From Vesta saturnalis (Eukaryota > Arthropoda > Insecta > Coleoptera > Lampyridae), in the NCBI GenBank assembly GCA_036346205.1, contig JARFJB010000113.1, positions 314,001 through 378,000 of the forward strand: 64,000 bases of DNA, read 5' to 3'. Positions 21,641 to 31,702 of this stretch are shown here, piece by piece; the first letter of the stretch is position 1; each line of letters starts with the position of its first letter. Made by a program: the position numbers and the translations under genes. The notes beneath the pieces are model-generated. The model did not search any database and was not told where the DNA came from. It was given only the letters and a program-made list of their open reading frames with translations.

Positions 21641-23292
21641 ATAACCATATATTAAGAATATATATAATTTAGGAATTAAACAAAACTATAATACTTTTAA
21701 TTACAAAAACACAACTAATTATTCTTGTTCTTAAACTACAATTAATTTCCGTTAGGTAGTTCTGGTTTTCTGGAAATCGGTACCTGACTTTGGTAGTAAG
21801 CTGTAACAAATGTTACCTTCCGCGGGTGGTTTTTATTAAGTTGTGATAATAATTAATTAACATGAATGACTTTTGGTTGGGTTACTAGTGGGGTGACGAT
21901 AAATGGACTGAGTGGTTTTTATGAAAATGGAATAACTTCCCTCAGGTAAGATATGGATTTTACTACTTTTTCCTTTATGTTAATTAATTGGTGGGTAATC
22001 ATTAATATAGGGGTGAAATCTAGGTGACTTAAGGGGTTAAATCTATTACATATAATTGGTTGACGTTGATGGGAAAGTTGTGGTATTTAAACTGGTTAGG
22101 ATAACCCTTGACCTACACTAACATTTGCACTTATTTTAATCAGCTGTTAGTGTTAGGTATATTGTAAAATTTGGATGACTGGAATGAGAATTAATTTTAA
22201 TGTATATTATTAAAATAGATTGCACACAATTGTACTAAATGAACTATGTATAATACAATGTGATTTATTTAACTGTTCTGGTGTATTTTATGATTAATCG
22301 GATAGCTAAATGGAGAAATTTTAATATAAAGTGTAAATCAGGTGGAATGGAAATGGGGTGTACTAAATTATGTTTAATAATTAGTACTGGAGTTAGACTA
22401 AGTAGAATTAGTCTGTAGTTTGTCCTGGGATGTTATCTTGAAATTACAGGACCATGTGAGTGGATAATTTGGTTTCGATATCAGGTGGTAGGAGTTCGGA
22501 CCAGGATTCAAGAGGGTGTGTACCCGAGAGAAGATATAGGGGTAAGTGGTATTCGGATTAGGGTCTGGTGACGTTATAAGTTTTATTTTGAGAATTTGGA
22601 TTAAATGGATATTTAATACTTTCTATACACCTTTCGTGGTAGTAACCTGAATAGATGTTAGATAGGGATCAGGTTTATACGAGGGTAATAGGGAAAGTTA
22701 TAGGGATATGATTTATACTAAGCTGGTAACGGTATGGGTATGATATTGAGAGTCTGGATTAAATGGATATTTAATAGTTTCTTTATACCTTTCGTGGTAG
22801 TAACCCAAATAAATGTTAGATAGGGATCAGGTTTATATGAGGGTAATAGGGAAAATTATAGGGATATCACAGTGTAAGATTACCTTAATGGGGTCAAAAC
22901 CACCATTAATAAAGTAATTCTATTAACAATCTTTATCTATCCTTCGAGGTACGTACACCGATAGGGCAGATCTGAGATTGTTTCTCGGATATTAGGAATT
23001 ATACAGGAAAGGGACTTCGTAAAGTAACCTTACTTCTTGGGGCCGCAGCCACCAGTAGTAGAACCACGTTACTAGGTAACTACTTACTACTCCTCGTGGT
23101 ACAAATAATGAGAAAGTGCAAATAGCTACTTACTGTTCTGGAGAATTATTTTGAACTGGCACTAGGGTATCGAGAAATCAGGAAATATATCAGGCAGGTT
23201 ATATTTAGCAGGCAGATAAGTTGAGATTTTCTGGTTAGGATTTCTAGATCAAGTAGAATCAGATTCGAATTGAAATAGAATAGGATGAGTGA
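21641..23292. other. Non-coding G-rich repeat region
   Basis: Contrasts with the surroundings by strand asymmetry (G over C) and contains degenerate tandem units (see 22585-22870). No open frame. It may be an old terminal or untranslated region of a retroelement. Confidence 0.35.
22585..22870 (+). repeat. Two ~115-bp tandem units, further degenerate units downstream
   Basis: Units near 22590-22705 and 22747-22870 share GGATTAAATGGATATTTAAT, CCTTTCGTGGTAGTAACC, TGTTAGATAGGGATCAGGTT and GAGGGTAATAGGGAAA. Weaker echoes with CTTCGAGGTACG and CTCGTGGTAC lie near 22940 and 23093. Confidence 0.65.
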
Positions 23293-24440
23293 ATTTTTTT
23301 TTTTTTGTTAGTATGCTTAATAGTTAGGATGCTTATTGTTAGTATTGCTTATTCCTGTGGACTGTTCAGGAGTCTGCTTCTCTTCAGTCCTGGGTCTTTT
23401 GTGTGATAGTGGGGCTATATTGTTGTGTGTATTGTATATGTGCATACAATGTAGTGTGTGATGTTTAGTGGTTTAGTAATTATTATATATAATATTACAT
23501 TATTTTTGTTTGGATTGAGAGTGTATGTGTGGTGTGTATGTGAAGTACGTGGTGTGTATTGGCTCGATTCCTTGGGCGTTGCAGTGGTTGTCTTCGATTT
23601 TATCTCAGGGCGTATGGGATGTCATCCAGGAGTTCCTCGAATTCTTCGGGGAGGTTTTCAATGTTTTGGGTCAGGATAGTTGGAGGGTGCTTGAATTTAT
23701 TTTTCGGTTTTCTCCTGTGGGTTCTAATGTATTGGATGTGGGTAAGGGGTGTATGTGGAGTGCGTAGGATGTTTTTGGTAGCTTCTGTTTCGCCGAATAT
23801 CCTACGGAGTGTGTAGTTTGTTTGCAGTGTTTTGAGGCGTTGTGTGATAGGTATGATGTTAGCGTGTTGTATGGTGAGTTCGTTGGGTGTTCTATAGTGT
23901 AGTCGGTGTATTCTTCGTAGGACTCGGCGTTCACAAGAGGCTATGGATTTTAGATCTTTGGGTTTTAGGGTAGCGTACAATGGCGCACGGTAATCTATGA
24001 CGGGCCGTATGAATGTCTTGTAGGTATGTTGTAGGGTTTCGGGTTGACAACCTCCTATACGTCCCCTAAGGGCGGCCAGGAGGTTGGATCGGTTCCGTAC
24101 TTTGTTTAGGGTCTTGTTCAGGTCGGCGTTCCAGTTAAGGCTTTTGGTAAATGTGACTCCTAGGTATGTTATGTGGTCAAGTATCGGTAATCGTTCCCTT
24201 GCAGGAAATGTTTACGTCGTTTTGGAGAGTAGTTTGTGTCTGGTATAGTTAGGGTGTCGGAATAGAATGGCTTGTGTTTTGGTGGGTTTATGGAGACTCT
24301 CCATTGGTTGGCCCAATTGGAGAAGTTCCGTAGGGTACTGGACATACTGTCGGAGGCGTTCTTTGTTGACCGATTAGCTGCCCAGAAGGCAGTGTCGTCG
24401 GATGAGTGAAGCTGAGCGCGGATATTTATAGGAGATTTAC
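23293..24440 (-). mobile_element. 5'-truncated jockey-like LINE with poly-A
   Basis: RT coding ends at 23600, and about 300 bp further the minus strand ends in a poly-A run (poly-T at about 23295-23306 on plus). The 5' side stops inside the RT palm near 24430. Truncation plus poly-A is typical of target-primed reverse transcription. Confidence 0.75.
23600..24430 (-). pseudogene. Non-LTR reverse transcriptase, C-terminal half
   Basis: Starts in the catalytic box as SSDDTAFWAA (FADD variant, about 24400), continues with WANQWRVSINPPKTQ, YLGVTFTKSLNWNADLNK, LRGRIGGCQPETLQHTYK, VIDYRAPLYATL and a C-terminal helical region ending DDIPYALR. A frameshift near 24210 interrupts it. The order matches jockey/I-group LINEs. 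Confidence 0.8.
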
Positions 24441-24499
24441 TAGGAGGGGGAAAAGTAGTGGGAAACTGATAGGATTTATAAACATTTTGTCTTCATGTA

Positions 24500-24670
24500 T
24501 GTATATAAACACAAAATTTACATCGATTGGGGTTTGAACCTTGATGGCGCAGCTGGTTAGCCCGCTACTCTAGCAAAGTACAGGTCGTAGGTACAAATCC
24601 TACTCGAGGTAAACTTTTTATTTATCTATTTTATAAAATTAATAATAATGTTTTATTACATGATTTTAGT
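24500..24670 (+). mobile_element. Second copy of the tRNA-bearing element (partial)
   Basis: Shares ACAAAATTTACATCGATTGG upstream, the tRNA-like unit (24538-24610) and the tail AAACTTTTTATTTAT with the copy at 17.2 kb. The left hairpin portion is absent or diverged. Confidence 0.7.
24538..24610 (+). tRNA. tRNA-like unit, decayed
   Basis: Same 73-nt unit as 17207-17279, but the D-stem 3' strand reads GCCC and the B box reads GGTACAAATCC, weakening both fold and promoter. The anticodon position still reads AGC. Pseudogene-like. Confidence 0.5.
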
Positions 24671-25220
24671 ATGTTCGCAGAGGTTTTTTTAGAAAATGTT
24701 AATTATTTAAAAATTTTGAGAATGCAGCATTGCAGCTTGAGTAGTTGGTATATTAAGTTTTAAATTTCGAGTTTGTATCTTAATAAATAAAAAAGTTATG
24801 CAAAATTTGATCTATAAAATCTTATTTTATTGATTTCCTAAAACCTGCTAATCTCGACTTACTAGGTTTTTATTTTGCACAGAATAAATGTGCTCTTAAA
24901 AACAAAGGTGTAACGTTTAACCATAACAATGTTGTTTTTCTAAGAGGATACTGCTTGTGGTAATTATATGTTTGAAATCTAAAACTTAGACAATATTAAA
25001 AATAAATTATAACACAAAACTACTGTTAATTTACCAAGATCTACTTTATATTAAATCCATTTGAATGTTCGATGCATTATCATATTTATGTATAAATATT
25101 AACACAGCAGTACATACTTAGGCACTGTGAACAATGTTATTATAAATTAAACTATACCAACAAAAATACACCTATAAATTAACCACTAATCTACATATAA
25201 TTATTGTGTGTATGATCACA
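24671..25220. other. 3' flank of the zinc-finger gene
   Basis: AT-rich. It could hold the 3' UTR and polyadenylation signal of the minus-strand gene (several TTTATT), but I cannot choose one. Confidence 0.35.
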
Positions 25221-27011
25221 TTAATGGCATTTGTATTTATAACTTGCGGAGTGCTTCCTAAAATGATTTTTTAAATTATATTTGTAATTTGTTCCATAAT
25301 CACATTGGTCACATTTAAATTCATAACTTGAGGAGTGTTTTTTAAAATGAACTTTAAAATTACTTTTATGATTTGTTCCATAATCACATTGGTCGCATTT
25401 AAATTCATAACTTGAGAAATGTGTTTTAAGATGACTTTTAAGATTACTTTTGCCATTTGTTCTATAATCACATTGGTCGCATTTAAATTCATAACTTGAG
25501 GAGTGTTTTTTAAGATGAACTTTAAAATTACTTTTATGATTTGTTCCATAATCACATTGGCCACATTTAAATTCATAACTTGAGGAGTGGTTTTTAAGAT
25601 GAATTTTAAAATCACTTTTATGATTTGTTCCATAATCACATTGGTCACATTTGAATTCTTTACTTAAAGTGTGTTCTTTAAGATGAATTTTCAAAGCAAA
25701 TTTGTAATTTGTTCCATAATCACACTGGTCACATTTGAATTCTTTACTTAAAGAGTGTTTTTTTAAATGAATTTTAAAATTACTTTTAAGATTTGTTCCA
25801 TAATAACATTGGTAGCATTTAAATTCATAACTTGAGGAGTGTTTTTTAAGATGAATTTTAAAATTACTTTTGCTATTTGTTCCATAAACACATTGGTCGC
25901 ATTTAAATTCATAACTTGAGGAGTGCGTTTTAAGATGAATTTTAAGACTAACTTTATGATTTGCTCCATAATCACATTGGTCACATTTGAATTCTTTAGT
26001 TAAAGAGTGTTTTTTAAGATGAATTTTAAAATTACTTTTGCTATTTGTTTCATAAACACATTGGTCGCATTTAAATTCATAACTTGAGGAGTGCGTTTTA
26101 AGATGAATTTTAAGACTACCTTTATGATTTGTTCCATAATCACATTGGTCACATTTGAATTCTTTACTTAAAGAGTGTTTTTTAAGATGATTTTTAAAAT
26201 TACCTTTGCTATTTGTTCCATAAACACATTGGTCACATTTCAATTCATAACTTGAATAGTGCTTTTTAAGATGATTTTTAAGATAACCTTTATAATTTGC
26301 TGCATAATCACACTGGTCACATTTGAATTCTTTACTTAAAGAGTATTTTTTTAGATGAATTTTAAAATTACTTTTATGATTTGTTTCATAATCACATTGG
26401 TCGCATTTAAATTCATAACTTGAGGAGTGATTTTTAAGATGAATTTTAAAATTACCTTTGCGATTTGTTCTATAATCACATTGGTCACATTTAAATTGAT
26501 AACTTGAAGAATGTGTTTTAAGATGGTTTATTAAATAAGTTTTTTCATGTGTTACATAATCACATTGGTCACATTTGAATTCATAACTTGGAGTGTGTTT
26601 TAAAACATGATTTTTTAAACTTTTTTTCCACTTTGATACAAAATCGCAATGGTTACACTTATATTTAAAATTTCCACTGTGTTTTAAAACGTCATGTTTT
26701 AAATTTTCTTGCATTATTGTTGAACTATTAAATTTACTTTCACACTGTATGTTTGTAATGTGTTCGATACTGTTTTCATTTCTATGATACTCTTCACTTG
26801 AGCTAACAACTTTTACTAGAGAAGAGATGTCTTCTTTCTTAATATTCACGTTATCTGTAAAACTAGTGTTAAATTTTGTACTACTTGAACGGTAATTAAT
26901 TTTACCTTGTATTAGATCAGTATTTACTACGAGATGGGTTACAAGTGAATTTATTCCTTCTTCCGCTTCTGGTTCGACTTTAACAAGCTTTGTATCAATC
27001 TCATAAAACAT
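25221..27011 (-). CDS. 17-finger C2H2 zinc-finger protein
   Basis: Single open frame of 596 codons. Residues 1-112 are acidic, with two SUMO-type sites (VKVEPE at 10-15, IKKED at 57-61). From Cys119 there are 17 fingers of exact 28-residue period (C-x2-C-x12-H-x3-H), consensus EFKCDQCDYGTNHKSNFKIH, ending near residue 593. Linkers are SSSYEFK or SLSKEFK, not the common TGEKP. Finger 4 has lost its final His (HLKKYS). The stop falls two residues into an 18th finger: after KYKCH the next codon is TAA and the frame goes on with CD. Predicted nuclear DNA-binding protein; target unknown. The units are very similar, implying recent tandem duplication or gene conversion. A related scrap is at 2036. 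Confidence 0.85.
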   Translation of the reverse strand: MFYEIDTKLVKVEPEAEEGINSLVTHLVVNTDLIQGKINYRSSSTKFNTSFTDNVNIKKEDISSLVKVVSSSEEYHRNENSIEHITNIQCESKFNSSTIMQENLKHDVLKHSGNFKYKCNHCDFVSKWKKSLKNHVLKHTPSYEFKCDQCDYVTHEKTYLINHLKTHSSSYQFKCDQCDYRTNRKGNFKIHLKNHSSSYEFKCDQCDYETNHKSNFKIHLKKYSLSKEFKCDQCDYAANYKGYLKNHLKKHYSSYELKCDQCVYGTNSKGNFKNHLKKHSLSKEFKCDQCDYGTNHKGSLKIHLKTHSSSYEFKCDQCVYETNSKSNFKIHLKKHSLTKEFKCDQCDYGANHKVSLKIHLKTHSSSYEFKCDQCVYGTNSKSNFKIHLKKHSSSYEFKCYQCYYGTNLKSNFKIHLKKHSLSKEFKCDQCDYGTNYKFALKIHLKEHTLSKEFKCDQCDYGTNHKSDFKIHLKNHSSSYEFKCGQCDYGTNHKSNFKVHLKKHSSSYEFKCDQCDYRTNGKSNLKSHLKTHFSSYEFKCDQCDYGTNHKSNFKVHFKKHSSSYEFKCDQCDYGTNYKYNLKNHFRKHSASYKYKCH

Positions 27012-27919
27012 TTCGAAGAATTCGTGTTTCTTAAAGATACACTTTATACAAAACTTAGGTCAAAGAATAGACTATTTTTCGCATAAATGCAACACCTTAC
27101 CAAATTATTCAGGACGCAGTATTTAACATATATGGTATTACCATCAAAAGTAACTACATTGTATAATTATACATCGGTTTAGTACGGTGCATCCCATCCC
27201 GGCGATTGTTGTCCCGCCATTGAACTCGATACAAAACTGCAATGCGCGCTCTACATTTGTTTATGTGAGACGCGGCTAAAAACCAAATGCAGGTGTCAAC
27301 TCCGAAAAGCCACGAATTTACGTCTACCGCCTTGTACCAAAAGAAATAGCCATGATGTTTATCACTTGGATTGTGCATTCGTACTAATATTAATTGGACA
27401 CGTGATCTGAGAGGGCACACTTTCCAGGTCACCAGATCGATAATATTCATTTCAGTTGGTGCGACGAACATGCTAGATGAACCATAACGCGCTAGTAACT
27501 AGATATACCAGGTTTTTCTATTGTAAAGTAAGGTGATATTAAATTGGTATATTAAGATACTTTTTGGTTTGAAATAATGTGTCTGCAAGCAGACATACTA
27601 GTGTTTTCATTTGCAAAAGAAACTATTTCAAAAGAGTAGGTATGTTAATTAATTGTTTTATCGCTTGTAAAAATGGCATACCAGTGTCTGATTTAGTAAA
27701 TTTGGCAGTATTGTTAAAAAATCTCGGATCTAAAGACATCATTAAGTAGGTCTTTAACGTCCCGAGTGCGTGGTATAGAAGTCTCGTTTTTCTAATAAGT
27801 CGACTTATTAGATTTTTGTAATGCACGAAAGATTAGATGTCACAATCATTTAAGCATTCGTTATATCTAATTTTTGAAACACTAGACTTTTAGAGAATTT
27901 CAAAAAAAATTGTGTATAC
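27012..27919. other. Upstream region of the zinc-finger gene, no gene recognised
   Basis: Probably includes the promoter of the minus-strand gene. A 105-codon minus frame at 27154-27471 has no recognisable domain. Nothing else stands out. Confidence 0.35.
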
Positions 27920-28189
27920 TGGGTGTTTCTAATATATACGGCAAAAACTTGGGATTGCATACCTCACGTGAAAATAAAAAAAAGTTCCTGTCAACAGAGG
28001 TCAGAAAACGTCTCTTCAGGGAGCTTAAGCCCTTTGGAGATTGCTTTTAAAAACTGGTTTACTGTTTATAGTTCCGGAATGGCCGCATCTATCGCAACCA
28101 AATTTGGGACATGCATTTCTCTCAGTACCGCTAATTATTTGAGATCACTGAGCAATGCTAGCTTTATCCAGGAGCGTGCATATTAAGGT

Positions 28190-28495
28190 GGTAATTGGGT
28201 AAATTTGGCCCTATTTTTGTAACATTTCTAAACCATGGTGTGTGTACTTCCTATTTCGGCTGTAAATTTTTCTGCAAGTTCATTTTTGATCGAGTTGAAA
28301 AATATCTGAACTGTATCTAGATTTAAAAAAAAAATATCTGCATCTATATTTAGATACTGTAGAAAAAATATATCTGCAGATGCATCTAGATAAATATTTT
28401 ATAAGTTATTTGTATCTGTATCTAGATATTAAAAAACCAGTATCTGTCACAACACTGGTAATTGGGTAAATTTGGCCCCATTTTTGTAACATTTC
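28190..28495 (+). repeat. 39-bp direct repeats around a 228-bp AT-rich insert
   Basis: GGTAATTGGGTAAATTTGGC and following bases occur at 28190-28228 and 28457-28495 with one mismatch. The intervening DNA is rich in ATCTGTATCTAGATA-like phrases. Too long for a classical target duplication; could be a duplication or recombined insertion. Confidence 0.7.
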
Positions 28496-28729
28496 GATTT
28501 TTTGATATTTGACACCAGATTATAATCCACCCATACCTATTACATAAAAAAGGTGATTTTAGTAAGTAAGAATCGCTAAATATTACCGTTTCTTCAGAAA
28601 TGAGCAATAAACAAATTAAGACAGGGTAAACAATGAGTTCAATTCAAAGAGCAAGTGTTGTCGTGTAACTGTCAGTTTAGCGTAAGTCATAATAATTTAA
28701 ATAAGGGATAGTAAAGGCAGTTACGTTTC

Positions 28730-29700
28730 GGTTAATGATGAATGAGGAGATGGCCGATATGCACATTATGTATGGTTGATCTTTTGGCAATGGTCTTGAA
28801 GCACGGACATTATATCCCGGTGCCTTTCCAAACCTCTGCGTCTCGGATAGGAAAACTTTTGAAAGTATTGATCGTAGGTTACGGGAAACAGGTATTTATT
28901 AAGTTAGACTGTATTTTATGTGCTTCTCTTTAGCAATTTTTATGGGCTCGTTTAACATAACCGTTACTAACCGGAGAAGATCACGATCGACAAGAACACC
29001 CCTATATTAAGAAGCTGTCTTACGTGCAGTAGAGCAAAAATCAAGCACTACTGCGCGAGAAATTGTAAATCGTTTGGACTCGTCAAATTCGACAGTATGG
29101 TGAGTCCTTCACAAATAGTTGTTGAAACCGTACCACGTTGAACGGGTACAAGCATTGTCACCACTTACGGATTATCTTCCTCGGTTAGAATTTTCTCAAT
29201 GGTTTATTCAAAAATGTCGAAAATCGTTAGTTCAATAATTGAGTGTTGTTTGCCGATGAGGTAGGTTTTAGAAGAGACGGTATGTTTGGGTTGGCGAAAA
29301 TCTCCATGCTTTTCTTGAATCTCGCCATCAATAACAATTTCATTTAAATGTAGGGGCTGGTATTGTAGACGATTGTTTAATAAGACCTTTTTTTCTACCA
29401 CTAAGGTTAAATGGGAAACCTATCTTCTGTCTCTTCAAAATGATTTACCAGAATTGCTTGTCCCCCGTGTGCTAAGAAATAACTTGTGGCTAATGCATGA
29501 CCTTCCCGTTTCAGATTAGATGTAAAAAATTACCGTTATAAATTTGGTCAAAGATGGATTGGACGAGGTGGACCTCAGCCATGGCCTGCAAGGTCACCAA
29601 ATTTGAATCCTTTACTACTTATCGGGATATCTAAAAACGATCGTTTAAGAAAGACCGGTAGCAAATATGTAGGAATTAAGACAGAAAATTATGGGCTGTG
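28730..29700 (+). pseudogene. DUF4817/DDE transposase relic
   Basis: Fragments in several frames: MADMHIMYG, GLEARTLYPGAFPNLCVSDR, KTFESIDRRLRETG (DUF4817 helix-turn-helix region, 28750-28890); VQALSPLTDYLPRLEFSQWF (about 29140-29205); RRYVWVGENLHAF, FHLNVGAGIVDD (about 29275-29365); KMDWTRWTS (about 29550). Stops and shifts throughout. The catalytic residues cannot be traced with confidence. Confidence 0.65.
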
Positions 29701-29880
29701 AGTTTTGCTTAGTGGTTTCAAATAATTGACTTTACTGACAGTGATTTAGGTTCCAAATTGGTTGCGATAGCGCTGGAGTCGTTCTGGAACTATAAACCGA
29801 AAGCCATCTTCAAAGGGCTCTAGCTCCCTGAAAAAGCGTTTTCGGATCCGTGTTTACAGGAACTTTTTTTGTTACTCTCA

Positions 29881-30086
29881 GTGTTATAGAAGGAACTTTC
29901 ATTTGTAGAAATCCTACATTACCAAATTGTCTAGTGTAATAAAATTGTGTAAGAATCAAATAGTACTAAATTTAATTCGACAGCAACTTTAAAATGTTGG
30001 CTTTTAAGATTGATCGTCGTGTATAAGATTAGTATCCGAGTAAGTCTTAATAGCTATGTACGGTTTTTCTAAATTTGTACAATATA
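29881..30086. other. Spacer between two transposons
   Basis: No feature recognised. Confidence 0.3.
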
Positions 30087-30984
30087 CAGTGCTAATCAAA
30101 AGTCCCTCCCCCCTTGTATCTTTTGAACGGTTTTACTTATACTAATGAAATTTGGAGGGTGAACATAAACGGATATAAGCTTCTCAACTAGTCATGACAA
30201 GTGACGTAATAGTCATATATGACGTCACAGGGCTACAGTGACCAATAATTTTAAATAGTACCTTATGGCAAGTGACATCTTGTTTGAAAGGTATTAAAAT
30301 TACCTATTCAGTAATACTAATTTTGTTAGAGTTTAGGTTGATTTTGATAGAAAAATTTAATAAATACTAAAATTACAGTTTGGCATTTAATTTATCAAGA
30401 TTCAAGGACCAATTCTTATAGTAAATGTTGGAAATGTGCTCCACTTAATTCCTGACAGTAATGCATCCTATTGCTAAACTCTTGTCGTACTAGTTCAAAT
30501 GTGTCTGCGGAAATTGCTCTACATTCTTCAACAATTCTTTGTTTCAAAATGTGCATACTGCCAGGTGCTGTAGCGTAAACCTTAGATTTTAAGTACCCCA
30601 CAGAAAAAAATCTATTGGTGTTAGGTATGGTGACCGAGCTGGCCATTCTATCGGACCTCGTCGTCCAATCCATCTGCCAATCTTGATTAATTAAATGCCA
30701 AACTATAATTTTGGTATTTATTTAATTTTTCTGTCAAAGTCAACCTAAACCCTAACAAAATTAGTATGACTGAAAAGGTAATTTTAATACCTTTCAGTTG
30801 CCATAAGGTACTATTTAAAATTATTGGTCACTGTGGCCCTGTGACGTCATATATGACTATTACGTCACTTGTCATGACTAGTTGAGAAGCTTATATCCGT
30901 TTATATTCACCTTCCAAATTTTATTAGTATAAGTAAAACCGTTCAAAAGATACTAGGGGGGGAGGGGACTTTTGACTAGCACTG
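30087..30984. mobile_element. 898-bp palindromic Tc1/mariner-superfamily derivative, TA target duplication
   Basis: Ends CAGTGCTAATCAAAAGTCC / GGACTTTTGACTAGCACTG are bordered by TA (30085-30086, 30985-30986). The inverted arms extend about 310 bp each (30087-30395 and 30676-30984), enclosing about 280 bp with a transposase tail. Confidence 0.85.
30416..30700 (-). pseudogene. Transposase C-terminal fragment
   Basis: Upstream frame reads RWIGRRGPIEWPARSPYLTP and IDFFLWG, then shifts into YLKSKVYATAPGSMHILKQR and a helical tail ending HFQHLL. In the family the third catalytic Asp lies in SPDL; here it is SPYL. The N-terminal two thirds are missing. Confidence 0.7.
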
Positions 30985-31337
30985 TATATCGTTTTTGGGA
31001 TATCTATTCTTTTTCATTTATTATGTTTTGTTCCGCCAATTTTTTTAATACAACAACCTAAAGCGAATTGCAAAGATTCAGTTGAACTCACCATTAAGTT
31101 TTCATGACACACAATCCGTATGTGTGCTTAAACTATTTTTCTTTTGCTTCATCAAGGTATAATCTTGCACAAGTTGAAAAGTTTCTGTCAATGCCAGCAG
31201 CCTGCATATATGTACATAGGAATTTCAACAGGAAATAACTTCACAACATTAAATATTTATTAACTAAAGTATCAATCTGTGATACATTCATATACTTACA
31301 GGTATTCAGGTACATTGTACTTAACAGTTTTAGTTTA
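30985..31337. other. Spacer, no gene seen
   Basis: AT-rich, stops in all frames, nothing recognised. Confidence 0.3.
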
Positions 31338-31610
31338 TGTTAGGCTAATTGCACACTATAGACTAAATTATCGGCCGATACTTTAGTCTAGTTGGGTTGT
31401 ATCCACGCATACCTGCAAAACTAAACTGGTTTGCTGTTGGTATGTAGACTGGCTGACTGTCGGGCAGTCTGTGTGAGTTCTGTTTTCTGAAATGTTGTCG
31501 AGAGTTACTGCAATTATTCTACGAAAAAAAAACAATAATCAAGAAGAGCGGTCGTGAATGTTGGATGGATTCTATTTATGGTCTTAGATTAGTACATGGT
31601 AAATACTTTT
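31338..31610 (+). mobile_element. Possible 5' end of a second Harbinger element
   Basis: TTA followed by GGCTAATTGCACACTATAGA and alternating CGGCCGATA is reminiscent of PIF/Harbinger ends with TTA target sites. About 31555-31605 could read KKSGRECWMDSIYGLRLVHG before GTAAAT, like the basic N-terminal exon of such nucleases. No right end is seen. Confidence 0.3.
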
Positions 31611-31635
31611 TTATTTATATGTATAAATACTTAAA

Positions 31636-31636
<1 letters not shown>

Positions 31637-31699
<63 letters not shown>
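31637..31699. repeat. (TG)n(TA)n microsatellite
   Basis: A short TG run passing into about 50 bp of TA. Confidence 0.95.

Positions 31700-31702
<3 letters not shown>

Larger units (their letters stand above)
27920..29880 (+). mobile_element. DUF4817-type Tc1/mariner-superfamily transposon, decayed
   Basis: The left end begins GGGTGTTTCTAATATATACG near 27921. Inner left sequence about 27980-28130 (AAAAGTTCCTG, CAGGGAGCTTAAGCCC, TTATAGTTCCGGAA) is the reverse complement of about 29735-29865, with an internal coding relic. A 220-bp AT-rich insert flanked by direct repeats interrupts it at 28229-28456. Confidence 0.65.

Noticed and set aside
23458..23816. Plus-strand hydrophobic ORFs over the LINE
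   Set aside because: Antisense shadows of the minus-strand reverse transcriptase and its 3' UTR.
27154..27471. 105-codon minus ORF upstream of the zinc-finger gene
   Set aside because: No recognisable domain and no splice link to the zinc-finger frame; could be chance.
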